A DNA stretch of 64,000 nt, taken from Pseudomonadota bacterium (GTDB lineage Bacteria > Pseudomonadota > Gammaproteobacteria > Acidithiobacillales > Acidithiobacillaceae). The notes beneath the pieces are model-generated. The model searched no databases. It saw only the letters and a program-made list of their open reading frames with translations, and was not told the DNA's origin. The position numbers and the translations under genes were made by a program. Location: the NCBI GenBank assembly GCA_021821885.1, contig JAKARO010000009.1, positions 1 to 64,000 of the forward strand. The letters run 5' to 3'. Positions 25,370 through 34,394 of the stretch are shown here, in pieces (position 1 is the first letter of the stretch; every line of letters starts with the position of its first letter).

Positions 25370-25663
25370 ATGAACAAGCAGGACCTGATTATGCACCTTT
25401 CCGAATCGGTGGAGCTGACCCAGGCGAAGGCGGCGCTGGCCCTCGACAGCATCCTCCGTGCCATGTCCGGTGCCCTCCTTGAAGGCAAGCCGGTGCGGCT
25501 CGCGGGTTTCGGTACCTTTTTTGTGGGCACGCGGGCCGCCCGCCCGGGACGGAACCCGGCCACCGGGCAGAAAATCCGGATTCCGGAACGCCGGGCGCTC
25601 CGGTTCCGGGCGGGCAAGATCCTGAGAAACTCCCTGAACGGGCCCTGGAATGGCCAGGGGTAG
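25370..25663 (+). CDS. HU/IHF-family DNA-binding protein
   Basis: A 97-residue histone-like protein. The N-terminal helices (MNKQDLIMHLSESVELTQAKAALALDSIL) and the DNA-binding arm region (GFGTFFVGTRAARPGRNPATGQKIRIPERRALRFRAGKIL) match HU, with the intercalating RNPATG proline. It bends DNA non-specifically. AAGGAG lies six bases before the ATG. It stands alone between the receptor and the MFS gene. Confidence 0.92.
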   Translation: MNKQDLIMHLSESVELTQAKAALALDSILRAMSGALLEGKPVRLAGFGTFFVGTRAARPGRNPATGQKIRIPERRALRFRAGKILRNSLNGPWNGQG

Positions 25664-25811
25664 GGGTTCTCGCCGCCGGGGTCTGGTGGCGGTGGACAGG
25701 CGCCACTCAGGCCTGGGCCCCAGCCCCTTTGGGGATGGCGGGGATTATGCGACAATGCCCGAAAATCCTGTTTCTGGTGCCCAGCCGTTTCCTGACCGGA
25801 CGAACTAGAGA

Positions 25812-27059
25812 ATGTCCACCGCCAGCCGCCTGGATGGCCCATCCCCCTCCGCTTCCCTTCATCCCAACGGAACGCAGTTTACGGTCCTGGGCGCGATCAG
25901 CGTTTCCCATTTTCTGAACGACAGCATCCAGTCGCTCATGCTGGCCGTCTATCCCCTGTTCCGGAGCAGCTTTTCGCTGAGTTTTGCGCAGATCGGCCTC
26001 ATCACCCTGGCGTACCAGCTGACGGCATCCATCATCCAGCCCCTGGTCGGGAATTACACGGACCGCCATCCTTTTCCCTATTCCCTGCCGCTCGGGATGG
26101 TGTCCACGTTTCTGGGGCTCCTGCTGCTTTCCATCGCGCCAGACTATCCGGCGGTCCTGGCCGCCGCCGCCCTGGTGGGCCTCGGATCCTCCGTCTTCCA
26201 CCCGGAATCCTCGCGGGTGGCCCGGCTCGCCTCGGGGGGCAGGTATGGGCTGGCCCAGTCCATATTCCAGGTCGGCGGCAATGCCGGGACGGCCATGGGC
26301 CCACTCCTCGCCGCCCTGGTGGTGATGCCCAATGGCCAGCACAGCCTGTCGTGGTTTTCCCTGGCGACGCTGGTGGCCATCGCCATCCTGGCCTTTGTGG
26401 GCCGCTGGTACCAGAACCAGCACCGCAGGCCCCGGCACGCCGCGGGAGCCGGACCGGTGCATGGCCTCACGCCGGCCGCCGTGCGGCGCAGCATGACCGT
26501 CCTGGTGCTGCTGATGTTCGCCAAATTTGTGTACCTGACCAGCATCAGCAGCTATCTCATTTTCTATCTGGTACACCGTTTTGCCATTCCGGTCCGGGAA
26601 GCCCAGTTTCACCTGTTCCTCTTTCTGGCGGCCGTCGCGGCCGGTACGGTGTTTGGTGGCCCCATTGGCGACCGCATCGGACGCCGGCAGGTGATCTGGG
26701 TCTCCCTGGCGGGAATTGCCCCCTTTACCCTGGCGCTGCCCTACGTTTCCCTGACCGCAAGCGCCATCCTGACGGTCGTGATCGGATTTCTCCTGGCCTC
26801 GGCCTTTCCGGCCATGGTGGTATATGCCCAGGAGCTGGTCCCGGGCCGGGTCGGGACCATCTCCGGACTGTTTTTTGGCCTCGCATTTGGCCTGGGAGGC
26901 ATCGGCGCCGCCGTGCTCGGCCAGGTCGCCGATGTCTGGGGGATCGTCCGGGTATACCAGATCTGCTCGTTTCTGCCGCTACTGGGATTTTTCGCCTTTT
27001 TTCTGCCCGCACGCCCGGGAGTTCCGGCGCGGCCGGCCCCGGCGGCCGGCGTGCGCTAG
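25812..27059 (+). CDS. fsr: Fsr-type MFS efflux transporter
   Basis: A 415-residue major facilitator with 12 predicted membrane segments, closest by motif to the fosmidomycin-resistance (Fsr) group. Signatures include VSHFLNDSIQSLMLAVYPLF at the first helix, GSSVFHPESSRVARLASGGRYGLAQSIFQVGGNAG in TM4-5 and QELVPGRVGTISGLFFGLAFGLGG in TM10. These proteins export small drugs such as fosmidomycin by proton exchange; the natural substrate is not known. It is convergent with the kinase/phosphatase gene. Confidence 0.85.
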   Translation: MSTASRLDGPSPSASLHPNGTQFTVLGAISVSHFLNDSIQSLMLAVYPLFRSSFSLSFAQIGLITLAYQLTASIIQPLVGNYTDRHPFPYSLPLGMVSTFLGLLLLSIAPDYPAVLAAAALVGLGSSVFHPESSRVARLASGGRYGLAQSIFQVGGNAGTAMGPLLAALVVMPNGQHSLSWFSLATLVAIAILAFVGRWYQNQHRRPRHAAGAGPVHGLTPAAVRRSMTVLVLLMFAKFVYLTSISSYLIFYLVHRFAIPVREAQFHLFLFLAAVAAGTVFGGPIGDRIGRRQVIWVSLAGIAPFTLALPYVSLTASAILTVVIGFLLASAFPAMVVYAQELVPGRVGTISGLFFGLAFGLGGIGAAVLGQVADVWGIVRVYQICSFLPLLGFFAFFLPARPGVPARPAPAAGVR

Positions 27060-27114
27060 GGGGTTTCCTGCGGGTCTGGCTGGCAGGCCGCACTCCTGGC
27101 CTGGAAAGCGCGTC

Positions 27115-28821
27115 TCAGCCGGTTTCGAGCAGAAACAGGATGATGCAGACCAGCACCAGGGACAGGATCCGCCACCAGACGATTTCCGGAAAAGCCAGCG
27201 GTGGCTGTCCTGCCGCCATGGGCTGGATGGGATCCAGCATCCGGTTCTTCTGTATGGTGAAACAGACCTCATACGCATCCTGAAAGCGGTCTGCCGGGTT
27301 CCGGCTCAGCATTTTGGCCACCATTTCATCGATCCAGTCAGGAATGTCCCGTCTTCTTTTCTTCAGGGAGACCGGCCCGCCAATGCCAAACGGCAGTTCT
27401 CCGTATCCCAGCATGCGGTAGAGGGTGACACCGAAAGAATAGATGTCGGACCGGGCATCGATTCCCCCGTTCTCCAGTGTCTCCGGGGCCAGGTAGGCAG
27501 GCGTCCCCAGATGCCGGCTGCCATTCAGGTTCCCGAGCCCGGAGACATAGGAAAAGCCGAAATCCATGATCCGGATCCCGTTTTTGTGGCCAACCAGGAT
27601 ATTTTCCGGCTTGAGGTCCCGGTGATAAATCCCGGCCCTGTGGATATCGTACAGGGCCCTGGCGATGTTTTCCGCCATGTCCAGGGCTTCTTCCAGGCGC
27701 AGGCTGCCCCGGGAAATCTTTTTTTCCAGGGTTTCCCCCTCGTGGAAATCCATCAGGATATAAAGCTGGCTCTGGTGCTTTATTTCGGACGTGTGGAAAT
27801 CCGGTGTCCATGGGCTCCGGAAATTTCGGGAAAGCCACCACTCCACCAGAAAGGCATGCCGGATATTCCCGTCCTGGAGGGAAGGCCTGGGAATTTTCAT
27901 CAGCATCCTTCCCTTTTCCCCGTCTGGCCGCGAAACCAGAAAAAAATCGGAATGGCCGCTTGAGAGCACCTTCTTTTCCAGAACATGCCCGTCGATCATG
28001 GATCCGCAGGCCGGCGCAGGGAGAAGGGGAAGGGCACAGACCATCTTCGCCAGAAATTCCGGATTTCCGGTCATGAGCCGGTCCACATGGACCGCGGCAA
28101 CAGAGGCATTGTCGTCAAAGGCCAGATCGTCTGCGTGTTCCAGGGGATTTTTTTCCCTGCCACGGCCGGCCTGCAGCGTTTCCAGAAACTGCCCCAGTCT
28201 GCGGTTCCCAAGATGGCGATAGAACCCGTCCGAACAGAGGAACAGGCAGTCTCCGGTGCAAAGCACCGATTTGGTATGGGCCGTTTTTATGTCATCGGAG
28301 AATCCTGCCGCACGGTTTACAACCCCCCCATAAAGCCCCATGGAGGTATGGTCCTCCGTGAGGAGAGTGGTGGAGCCCTCCCTGGAAAGATAGGCCCGTG
28401 TGTCCCCGGCGCTGAACACATGGCATTCCCCGCTGGCGAGAACCATGATGCAGAACGTGGCCGCCATGTTGGTGAGCTGGCTGTCGCGCTGTCCGATGCT
28501 GAAGATCCAGCGGTTGGCGGTTTCAATGGCCGAAACCATGGCTTTTTCCAGCGAAAGGGTGTCCGGGAGGCCATAATAGAAATCGCAGACGGACCGGCAG
28601 AAAATCTCGGCCGCTTCCCGTCCTCCCTCGCCACCGCTCATCCCGTCGGCAAGGACAAGCATGACCCCCCGGGAGGCAAGGCGCTCTTCCGGGGGCGCCC
28701 GGAAGCACACAAAGTCTTCATTCGTGGTCCGGCTGCCCGTGGTACTGAACAGGGAGACATGGTATCCGCATCCGGCAACTGCACTTTCATAGTGGAACCG
28801 GTCCAGAAAGCTTTCGGCCAT
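27115..28821 (-). CDS. PP2C phosphatase / Ser-Thr kinase fusion with C-terminal membrane anchor
   Basis: A 568-residue protein carrying both signalling activities. Residues about 15-250 form a PP2C phosphatase with metal-binding aspartates in NEDF, LADGMSGGEGG and DDNASV. Residues about 270-515 form a eukaryotic-type kinase with HRDLKPEN (catalytic aspartate), MDFGFSY, and YLAPETLE; the nucleotide-binding glycine loop is poorly matched (VLSSGHSDFFLVSR), as in other proteins of this fused type. The C-terminus RILSLVLVCIILFLLETG is one membrane helix. It probably controls the phosphorylation of a nearby membrane protein. In other proteobacteria such fusions lie beside transporters of nitrogen compounds, which suits this window. 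Confidence 0.9.
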   Translation of the reverse strand: MAESFLDRFHYESAVAGCGYHVSLFSTTGSRTTNEDFVCFRAPPEERLASRGVMLVLADGMSGGEGGREAAEIFCRSVCDFYYGLPDTLSLEKAMVSAIETANRWIFSIGQRDSQLTNMAATFCIMVLASGECHVFSAGDTRAYLSREGSTTLLTEDHTSMGLYGGVVNRAAGFSDDIKTAHTKSVLCTGDCLFLCSDGFYRHLGNRRLGQFLETLQAGRGREKNPLEHADDLAFDDNASVAAVHVDRLMTGNPEFLAKMVCALPLLPAPACGSMIDGHVLEKKVLSSGHSDFFLVSRPDGEKGRMLMKIPRPSLQDGNIRHAFLVEWWLSRNFRSPWTPDFHTSEIKHQSQLYILMDFHEGETLEKKISRGSLRLEEALDMAENIARALYDIHRAGIYHRDLKPENILVGHKNGIRIMDFGFSYVSGLGNLNGSRHLGTPAYLAPETLENGGIDARSDIYSFGVTLYRMLGYGELPFGIGGPVSLKKRRRDIPDWIDEMVAKMLSRNPADRFQDAYEVCFTIQKNRMLDPIQPMAAGQPPLAFPEIVWWRILSLVLVCIILFLLETG

Positions 28822-28930
28822 GGTTGTACCTCATCGAAGGCGGAGTGCCGGACGTGGATGCCGGAAGGCGGGACCCCGGCCGGTCCCGCGGACTGCCGTG
28901 TGCCCGGCTCCGTCCTTCCGGCCGGATTGC

Positions 28931-29359
28931 CTAGCGTACGACCTGTACATAGAAATGCAGGGAACGTACCTCGAAACCGTGGGCCTGGTAGAAACGGTGC
29001 GCCTCTACCCTGGACAGGCCGGAATCCAGATGGATCTGCGTGCAGTCCGCTGCTTTCGCAAAATCTTTTGCCCAGCCGATAAGCCGTGTCCCGAAACCGG
29101 ATCCGCGGTATTCCGGAAGCGTGACCAGGTCATCGATGTAGAGTATTTTCCCCCAGGCCAGGTGTTCCGTGGGCCGGCACCCCAGACAGGAAACCACGCC
29201 GGTCTCCTGCTCCAGGTAGGCCAGGCGGTAACCGTGGCGGCGGATCTGGCGCAGGACCTGTCCGACAAAGTCCTCCCGGGTGAGGTTCGGCCGGAGCTGG
29301 TTCACGACAGGGTAGCAGCGGGCAATCTCGGCAGGGTTCCCGGCCAGATGGACGGTCAT
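28931..29359 (-). CDS. GNAT-family N-acetyltransferase
   Basis: A 142-residue acetyltransferase with the acetyl-CoA motif EYRGSGFGTRLIGWA (RGxGxG form) and the family strands CLGCRPTEHLAWGKILYIDDLVTLP and THLDSG-like IHLDSGLSRVEAHRFYQAHGFEVR. The acceptor substrate is unknown. It follows mgsC by 85 bases on the same strand and may be the tail of the methylamine operon, although no link to that pathway is known. Confidence 0.85.
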   Translation of the reverse strand: MTVHLAGNPAEIARCYPVVNQLRPNLTREDFVGQVLRQIRRHGYRLAYLEQETGVVSCLGCRPTEHLAWGKILYIDDLVTLPEYRGSGFGTRLIGWAKDFAKAADCTQIHLDSGLSRVEAHRFYQAHGFEVRSLHFYVQVVR

Positions 29360-29444
29360 TCCGGCTTCCCCCCTGCCGCCGGGGATGCGGCCAGGTCCCG
29401 GGGCACAGGCGGAGGTCCTGCCACACTACCGGGAGCCGGGCCGG

Positions 29445-30806
29445 TCATGCCTTCCCCGGAATCCAGCGGGTGCCCGCCAGCGGAATGCCGGCCATCGCGG
29501 CCGCTTCGACGGTCAGCGCTGCCAGATCCTCCCTTTCCAGATGGTGGACATCCTGTTTCCCGCAGGCACGGGCGATGGTGGCCAGTTCCATGGTCAGGGT
29601 CCGGAGATAGTTCCGGGCGCGCTTTGCCCCTGTTTCTGGCGTCACCCGCTGTTCCAGCTCCGGATCCTGGGTGGTTACCCCAACCGGACAGCGCCCCGTG
29701 TGACAGTGGTGGCAGTAGCCCGGAAGGGTCCCGAGAGTGCGGTAGTCCGCTTCCGCGTCCTGGTGCCGCCCCCCGGAATCGGTCCACGTTCCGCTGTTGC
29801 ACCCCAGGGCCACCAGCATCCCCTGGCCGATGGAAACGGCATCGGCACCCATGGCCAGTGCCTTGGCCACGTCCGCGCCGGTCCGGATCCCGCCGGAGAT
29901 CACGAGCTGTACGGTTCCCTTCATGCCCATGTCCTCAAGGGCCTCTACGGCCTCCCGCAGGGCCGCCAGGGTGGGGATGCCCACATGTTCGATAAAGCAG
30001 CCCTGCGTGGCCGCGGTCCCCCCCTGCATGCCATCAACCACTACGACATCGGCACCCGAATGGACCGCAAGTTTGACATCGTGATAGGTGCGTGTGGCCC
30101 CCACCTTGATGTACACGGGTTTTTCCCAGTCCGTGATTTCCCGGAGCTCCCGGATCTTGATGGCCAGGTCGTCGGGTCCGGTCCAGTCCGGATGCCGTGA
30201 GGCGGAACGCTGGTCGATGCCCTCCGGCAGGGTCCGCATCCGCGCAACCCTCGGGTTCACCTTCTGCCCAAGGAGCATTCCTCCACCGCCCGGTTTTGCG
30301 CCCTGGCCTATGACCATCTCAATGGCATCGGCCCTGCGCAGATCCTCCGGGTTGAATCCATAGCGGGAGGGCAGGCACTGGTACACCAGGATCTTCGAGG
30401 CGTTTCTTTCTTCCCGGGTCATCCCCCCATCGCCGGTAGTGGTGGAGGTACCCATCGCCGTTGCGGCCTTTCCGAGGGCCTCCTTGACGTTTGCCGACAG
30501 GGCGCCAAAACTCATGCCGGCGATGGTAACCGGGATCTCCAGTTCGACCGGTTTCCGGGCAAACCGGGTCCCGAGGACCGTCCTGGTGGAGCACCGTTCC
30601 CGGTAGCCCTCCAGCGGGTAGCGGGACATGGACGCCCCAAGAAAGACCAGGTCATCGAAGTGTGGCAGTTTCCTCTTGGCGCCCAGACCCCGGATTTCGT
30701 AAAGGCCATGGGCAGCCGCATGCCGGATGTAGTCCATGGTTTTCCGGTCGTACCCCCAGGATTCCTCAAGAGACAGGTTCCGGGATGCATCCGCTGTCTT
30801 TTCCAT
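29445..30806 (-). CDS. mgsC: N-methylglutamate synthase subunit C (FMN/Fe-S glutamate-synthase-like)
   Basis: A 453-residue homologue of the FMN-binding domain of glutamate synthase. It has the barrel motifs IAGMSFGALSANVKEALGKAA, GQGAKPGGGGMLLGQKV, VVVDGMQGGTAATQ and SGGIRTGADVAKALAMGADAVSIG, plus a CHHCHTGRCPVG cysteine cluster for an iron-sulfur centre. In N-methylglutamate synthase it combines with MgsA and MgsB to make N-methylglutamate from methylamine and glutamate. The ATG at 30806 follows GAGGAGGG, so the track start is too early. Alone it could be called GlxD, but the adjacent gmaS and mgdABCD genes decide the role. Confidence 0.88.
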   Translation of the reverse strand: MEKTADASRNLSLEESWGYDRKTMDYIRHAAAHGLYEIRGLGAKRKLPHFDDLVFLGASMSRYPLEGYRERCSTRTVLGTRFARKPVELEIPVTIAGMSFGALSANVKEALGKAATAMGTSTTTGDGGMTREERNASKILVYQCLPSRYGFNPEDLRRADAIEMVIGQGAKPGGGGMLLGQKVNPRVARMRTLPEGIDQRSASRHPDWTGPDDLAIKIRELREITDWEKPVYIKVGATRTYHDVKLAVHSGADVVVVDGMQGGTAATQGCFIEHVGIPTLAALREAVEALEDMGMKGTVQLVISGGIRTGADVAKALAMGADAVSIGQGMLVALGCNSGTWTDSGGRHQDAEADYRTLGTLPGYCHHCHTGRCPVGVTTQDPELEQRVTPETGAKRARNYLRTLTMELATIARACGKQDVHHLEREDLAALTVEAAAMAGIPLAGTRWIPGKA

Positions 30807-30816
30807 GCGGCCCTCC

Positions 30817-31515
30817 TCAATATTCCTGATTCGCGTTGGCATTCCAGTGGTACAGGCTCCGGGCAGAGACAATCTTCCGGAAACGGCCTGGATCCACCGT
30901 ACAGAAATTCCCGCCGGCCCTGGCGAGCAGCGATTCCACCTCCTGGTAGTCCGGTTCCGTCATGGGTTCCTCACGGGCATCCGCGCCAAGTGACCTGGCG
31001 TGCCCGCCAAGATAGATGACGGTTTCATAAAGGGAGTCCCCGAGGGCATCGCCAGCGTCCCCGCAGACCAGCAGGCGGCCGGCCTGGGCCATGAACCCGG
31101 AAAAACTGCCGACCGAGCCTCCCACGACAATGTCCCCGCCCTTCAGCGAGATGCCGCAGCGCAACCCGGCATCGCCCCCGATGACGAGCAGTCCTCCATG
31201 GGCCGAGGCACCGGCCGCATTGGAGGCAAAGCCATGCACGACGACCCGGCCACTCATCATGTTTTCGGCCAGCCCGGTACCGGCATTGCCAAAAATCTCC
31301 ATCTCCGCGGTCTGGTTCATACCGGCCGCGTAGTAGCCCACATGCCCATGCACGGTGACCCGCCAGTCGTGGGCCATCCCCACCGCAAGGTTGTGCACCC
31401 CGCCCGGGCGGTCGAGGATGACCGTCCGGCTTTCCGTTTCCGCAGGGGCACGGTGCAGGAAGGCATTGATCTCCCGCAGGGGCGTCGTCGCCAGATCAAA
31501 GCTCACGCGGTCCAT
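30817..31515 (-). CDS. mgsB: N-methylglutamate synthase subunit B (GltB C-terminal domain-like)
   Basis: A 232-residue right-handed beta-helix protein like the C-terminal domain of glutamate synthase, with regular glycine-rich turns (GNAGTGLAENMMSGRVVVHGFA, HGGLLVIGGDAGLRCG, GGDIVVGGSVGSFSGFM). It is the structural subunit that links the amidotransferase and synthase parts. AGGAGG lies seven bases before the ATG at 31515, and the gene overlaps mgsA by 13 bases. Confidence 0.87.
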   Translation of the reverse strand: MDRVSFDLATTPLREINAFLHRAPAETESRTVILDRPGGVHNLAVGMAHDWRVTVHGHVGYYAAGMNQTAEMEIFGNAGTGLAENMMSGRVVVHGFASNAAGASAHGGLLVIGGDAGLRCGISLKGGDIVVGGSVGSFSGFMAQAGRLLVCGDAGDALGDSLYETVIYLGGHARSLGADAREEPMTEPDYQEVESLLARAGGNFCTVDPGRFRKIVSARSLYHWNANANQEY

Positions 31516-32411
31516 ATGTACACCTCCTCTGGCGCCGGTTCGAACAGGTCGGCATCGGCAATGCCCGGCAGGTGGGCAAGAGACCGGAATTCGGAGGCTA
31601 CCGCCACATAGTCTCCGGTTTCGGCCACAATGGCGGGCTTGCAGGCAAAGGGATCCCGGACCAGGGCCAGCTGGTGCGCGGTACCCATCAGGAAGGTAAA
31701 AAAGCCGTCCAGTTCCTGAAAACTCCTTTTGACCGCCATTTCCAGCGTATCTCCCTCGCGCAGGCGCCACTCCAGGAAACGGCAGGCCGCCTCCGTATCG
31801 TTGTCCGTATCAAAATGTATGCCATGCGGCTCCAGCATCCGGCGGATGCCGTGCGGATTGGAAAGGGAACCGTTATGGACAAGGCAGAAATCCCCGCCCG
31901 CCGTAAAAGGGTGCGCCCGGTCGGGAGTCACGGCAGATTCCGTGGCCATGCGGGTATGGCCAACCATGTGGCTTCCGGAAAAATCCGCAAACCGGTATTT
32001 TCCGGCGATTTCGGCGGGAAGCCCGACGTCCTTGTACAGGACCATGTTTTTCCCGGAGGCCAGAATGCGGAGCGCGGGATACCGTTCAGATATCCACGTC
32101 CTGGCCTCTTCCGGGGGCACCAGGAACGAAACCGTGGCATGGTTGTGACGGAAATCCACCTGTGCGCGCCGGTCCAGGCCACTGCAGACGGACTGCCCAA
32201 AAACGGGCCAGTCAAACGCCGCGCCGGTCGCTGAAGACCCGGCGTAAAGGCTCAGTCTCGTGGTCTCCGGATCCGGATCTGGGACAAAAACGGCCAGTCC
32301 GGCGGAATCCGGACCCCGCTCGGTCATCCCGACCAGCATGGGCACCAGCCATTCCCCAAGACGGGAGTACAGTTCCGGCTTTTTAACCAGCAGTCCGACT
32401 ATGCCACACAT
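31503..32411 (-). CDS. mgsA: N-methylglutamate synthase subunit A (class II glutamine amidotransferase)
   Basis: A 302-residue Ntn amidotransferase starting MCGIVGLL, so that Cys2 becomes the catalytic N-terminal residue after Met removal. GHTRMATES and HNGSLSN form the substrate-binding site typical of the family. In the pathway it transfers the methylamine group held as gamma-glutamylmethylamide. It lies 27 bases after gmaS and overlaps mgsB. Confidence 0.87.
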   Translation of the reverse strand: MCGIVGLLVKKPELYSRLGEWLVPMLVGMTERGPDSAGLAVFVPDPDPETTRLSLYAGSSATGAAFDWPVFGQSVCSGLDRRAQVDFRHNHATVSFLVPPEEARTWISERYPALRILASGKNMVLYKDVGLPAEIAGKYRFADFSGSHMVGHTRMATESAVTPDRAHPFTAGGDFCLVHNGSLSNPHGIRRMLEPHGIHFDTDNDTEAACRFLEWRLREGDTLEMAVKRSFQELDGFFTFLMGTAHQLALVRDPFACKPAIVAETGDYVAVASEFRSLAHLPGIADADLFEPAPEEVYIWTA

Positions 32412-32438
32412 GGTGTCCCCCTGATTCAGGCTGAATGT

Positions 32439-33767
32439 TCAGAAAAATTCCAGATAGCTGGCCCGTTCCCAGTCCGACACGTGCCGCATGTATTCCAGCC
32501 ATTCCATGTGCTTGATCCGCAGGAATTCCCCGGCTACCGGTCCCAGGGCGGAGCAGAGCACGCCATCCTGCCCGAGGGCCACCAGCGCTTCCTTGAGATT
32601 CTGGGGAAGGATCCCGATGCCGGCGGAGCGGATCTCCTCCGGGGAAAGGTCATACAGGTTGATGTTCTGCGGTTCCCCGGGATCAAGACGCTGGTCCATC
32701 CCGTCCAGACCGGCCGCGATGATGGCCGCGGTTGCGAGGTAGGGATTGCAGCCGCCGTCCGGAAGGCGGAGTTCCAGCCGGCCCTTTGGAATCCGGACCA
32801 TGGAGGAACGGTTGTTGTCGCCATAGCTGATATAGGCCGGGGCCCAGGTGGCGCCCGTGAGGGACCGTCCGACCACCAGCCGTTTGTACGAGTTTACGGT
32901 CGGGGCACATATGGCCGCCAGGGCCGGTGCATGCGCCAGGATCCCCGCCAGAAAATGGTAGGCCATGGGCGAAAGATCCAGCCCGCGGGGATCCCCCGGA
33001 TCGGCAAACAGGTTTTTCTGCCCGTCGCTGAGAGACAGGTGCATGTGCATGCCGTTTCCTGGGCGGTTGGCAAAGGGTTTCGGCATGAAGGAGCAGATGA
33101 GTCCAAGGTCGTGGGCAATTTCCGAGGCGGCCATTTTGAAAAAGACAAAGCGGTCGCACGAGGTGAGGCTGTCGGAGTAGGTATAATTGATCTCGAACTG
33201 GCCATTGGCGTCCTCATGGTCTATCTGGTAGACATCCATCCCGGCAGCGGTCAGGCTTTCGACAAGACGTTCCAGAAAAGAACGGGATCTGGACAGGCCC
33301 TTGTAGTCATAACAGGGCTTGTCCAGAACGTCGCTCCCGTCGCAGGGGACGAGGTCTCCGGATGGAGTCCTGGACAGCAGGGAAAACTCGGGTTCGAGCC
33401 CCGTATGGAGCAGAAGCCCGCGTTCTTCCAGGCGTGCAACCTGTTTCTTCAGGACCACGCGGGAATCCAGCGCCCAGGGTTCACCATTCACATGGCCCTC
33501 GCAGACGACCCTGGCATAGCCGGTCTGCCAGGGCACGGGCACAAGGGTGGCCGGATCCCCTACGGCCATGAAATCCGGACCATGGGGCCCGATTCCCAGA
33601 CCCCATACGGCAAAACCCGCAAACCCTGCGCCCTCCTCCAGAATGGAGCGGAAATGGCGGACCGGAACCGATTTGGTCTTCGCCGTACCATGAAGATCGA
33701 CAAACTGGGCCAGCACATACCGGATCTGGTGCTGTTCCAGAAACTTCTGCAGCGCATCCTTGGGCAT
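32439..33767 (-). CDS. gmaS: Gamma-glutamylmethylamide synthetase
   Basis: A 442-residue glutamine-synthetase homologue that joins methylamine to glutamate using ATP. The sequence matches GmaS of methylotrophs closely along its length: [80 protein letters not shown] and [23 protein letters not shown]. The ATG directly abuts the mgdD stop, with GGAGGA inside the end of mgdD. This is the signature gene of the N-methylglutamate route and separates this cluster from sarcosine oxidase operons. Confidence 0.93.
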   Translation of the reverse strand: MPKDALQKFLEQHQIRYVLAQFVDLHGTAKTKSVPVRHFRSILEEGAGFAGFAVWGLGIGPHGPDFMAVGDPATLVPVPWQTGYARVVCEGHVNGEPWALDSRVVLKKQVARLEERGLLLHTGLEPEFSLLSRTPSGDLVPCDGSDVLDKPCYDYKGLSRSRSFLERLVESLTAAGMDVYQIDHEDANGQFEINYTYSDSLTSCDRFVFFKMAASEIAHDLGLICSFMPKPFANRPGNGMHMHLSLSDGQKNLFADPGDPRGLDLSPMAYHFLAGILAHAPALAAICAPTVNSYKRLVVGRSLTGATWAPAYISYGDNNRSSMVRIPKGRLELRLPDGGCNPYLATAAIIAAGLDGMDQRLDPGEPQNINLYDLSPEEIRSAGIGILPQNLKEALVALGQDGVLCSALGPVAGEFLRIKHMEWLEYMRHVSDWERASYLEFF

Positions 33768-34394
33768 CTACGATTCCTCCGCAGGAAAAATTCCCTTGCC
33801 ATCGGGGAGACCAGCGCTTCCCGACGGGACTGTAACGTAACCACCGGTTTCCATGGCGAGGCTGGAAATGGTCTTCCACAGGTAGGGACCATGGCTGTAA
33901 TCGCACCAGAGGAGGTAGCAGGGCAGGCCCTGGAAGGCTCCCTTCAGCAGGGTAACCCCTATGCCGGCCAGGACGGTCAGGGCGAGGGACCGGCTTTCCG
34001 GGTCCCAGGAGCCGAAATCCAGGCTGCAGGTCTGCCGGAGGAGATCGCCCGTGCCGGTCCCGGCCATGAACAGCGAACAGTCTTCCCGCGGAAACGGATG
34101 GAGTCCCGGCGCCACCGCCCCAATCCGGGTCAGGGCAGGATGGCGGCCTTCGAGCAGAAATTCGGAAACGCCAAGGCGCAGAACCAGCAGTCCCTGGCCG
34201 CTCCGGTAGGTGTTTGGCCGGTCTGGCACGGGGATACCGGAAGTCTCCAGAAAACCGGCGGCATGCCGGCCTTTCAGGCCGAGGCGGTTCCCCAGGGAAC
34301 GGTCGCTGAGGATCATGGATCCTCCTCCGGCCTGCGTGGCCTCCTGCAGGAGGCCCGGTATGGGACTGGTGCGCACGGGCGTCGGGCTAGTCAC
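33768..34394 (-). CDS. mgdD: N-methylglutamate dehydrogenase gamma subunit (SoxG-like)
   Basis: A 208-residue protein of the sarcosine-oxidase gamma type. Recognisable segments are GLLVLRLGVSEFLLEG and RQTCSLDFGS (the SoxG DxS-type strand), followed by LVLAGIGVTLLK-like LTVLAGIGVTLLKG. It is the least conserved subunit of the complex. The GTG at 34394 has AAGGAGG six bases upstream and overlaps the end of the alpha subunit, fixing the start despite the longer track ORF. Confidence 0.8.
   Translation of the reverse strand: MTSPTPVRTSPIPGLLQEATQAGGGSMILSDRSLGNRLGLKGRHAAGFLETSGIPVPDRPNTYRSGQGLLVLRLGVSEFLLEGRHPALTRIGAVAPGLHPFPREDCSLFMAGTGTGDLLRQTCSLDFGSWDPESRSLALTVLAGIGVTLLKGAFQGLPCYLLWCDYSHGPYLWKTISSLAMETGGYVTVPSGSAGLPDGKGIFPAEES

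Noticed and set aside
25736-25751. TGGCGGGGATTATGCG before the fsr-like gene
   Set aside because: GG-N10-GC spacing is present, but only about 8 of 12 consensus bases match and there is no enhancer-like dyad nearby.
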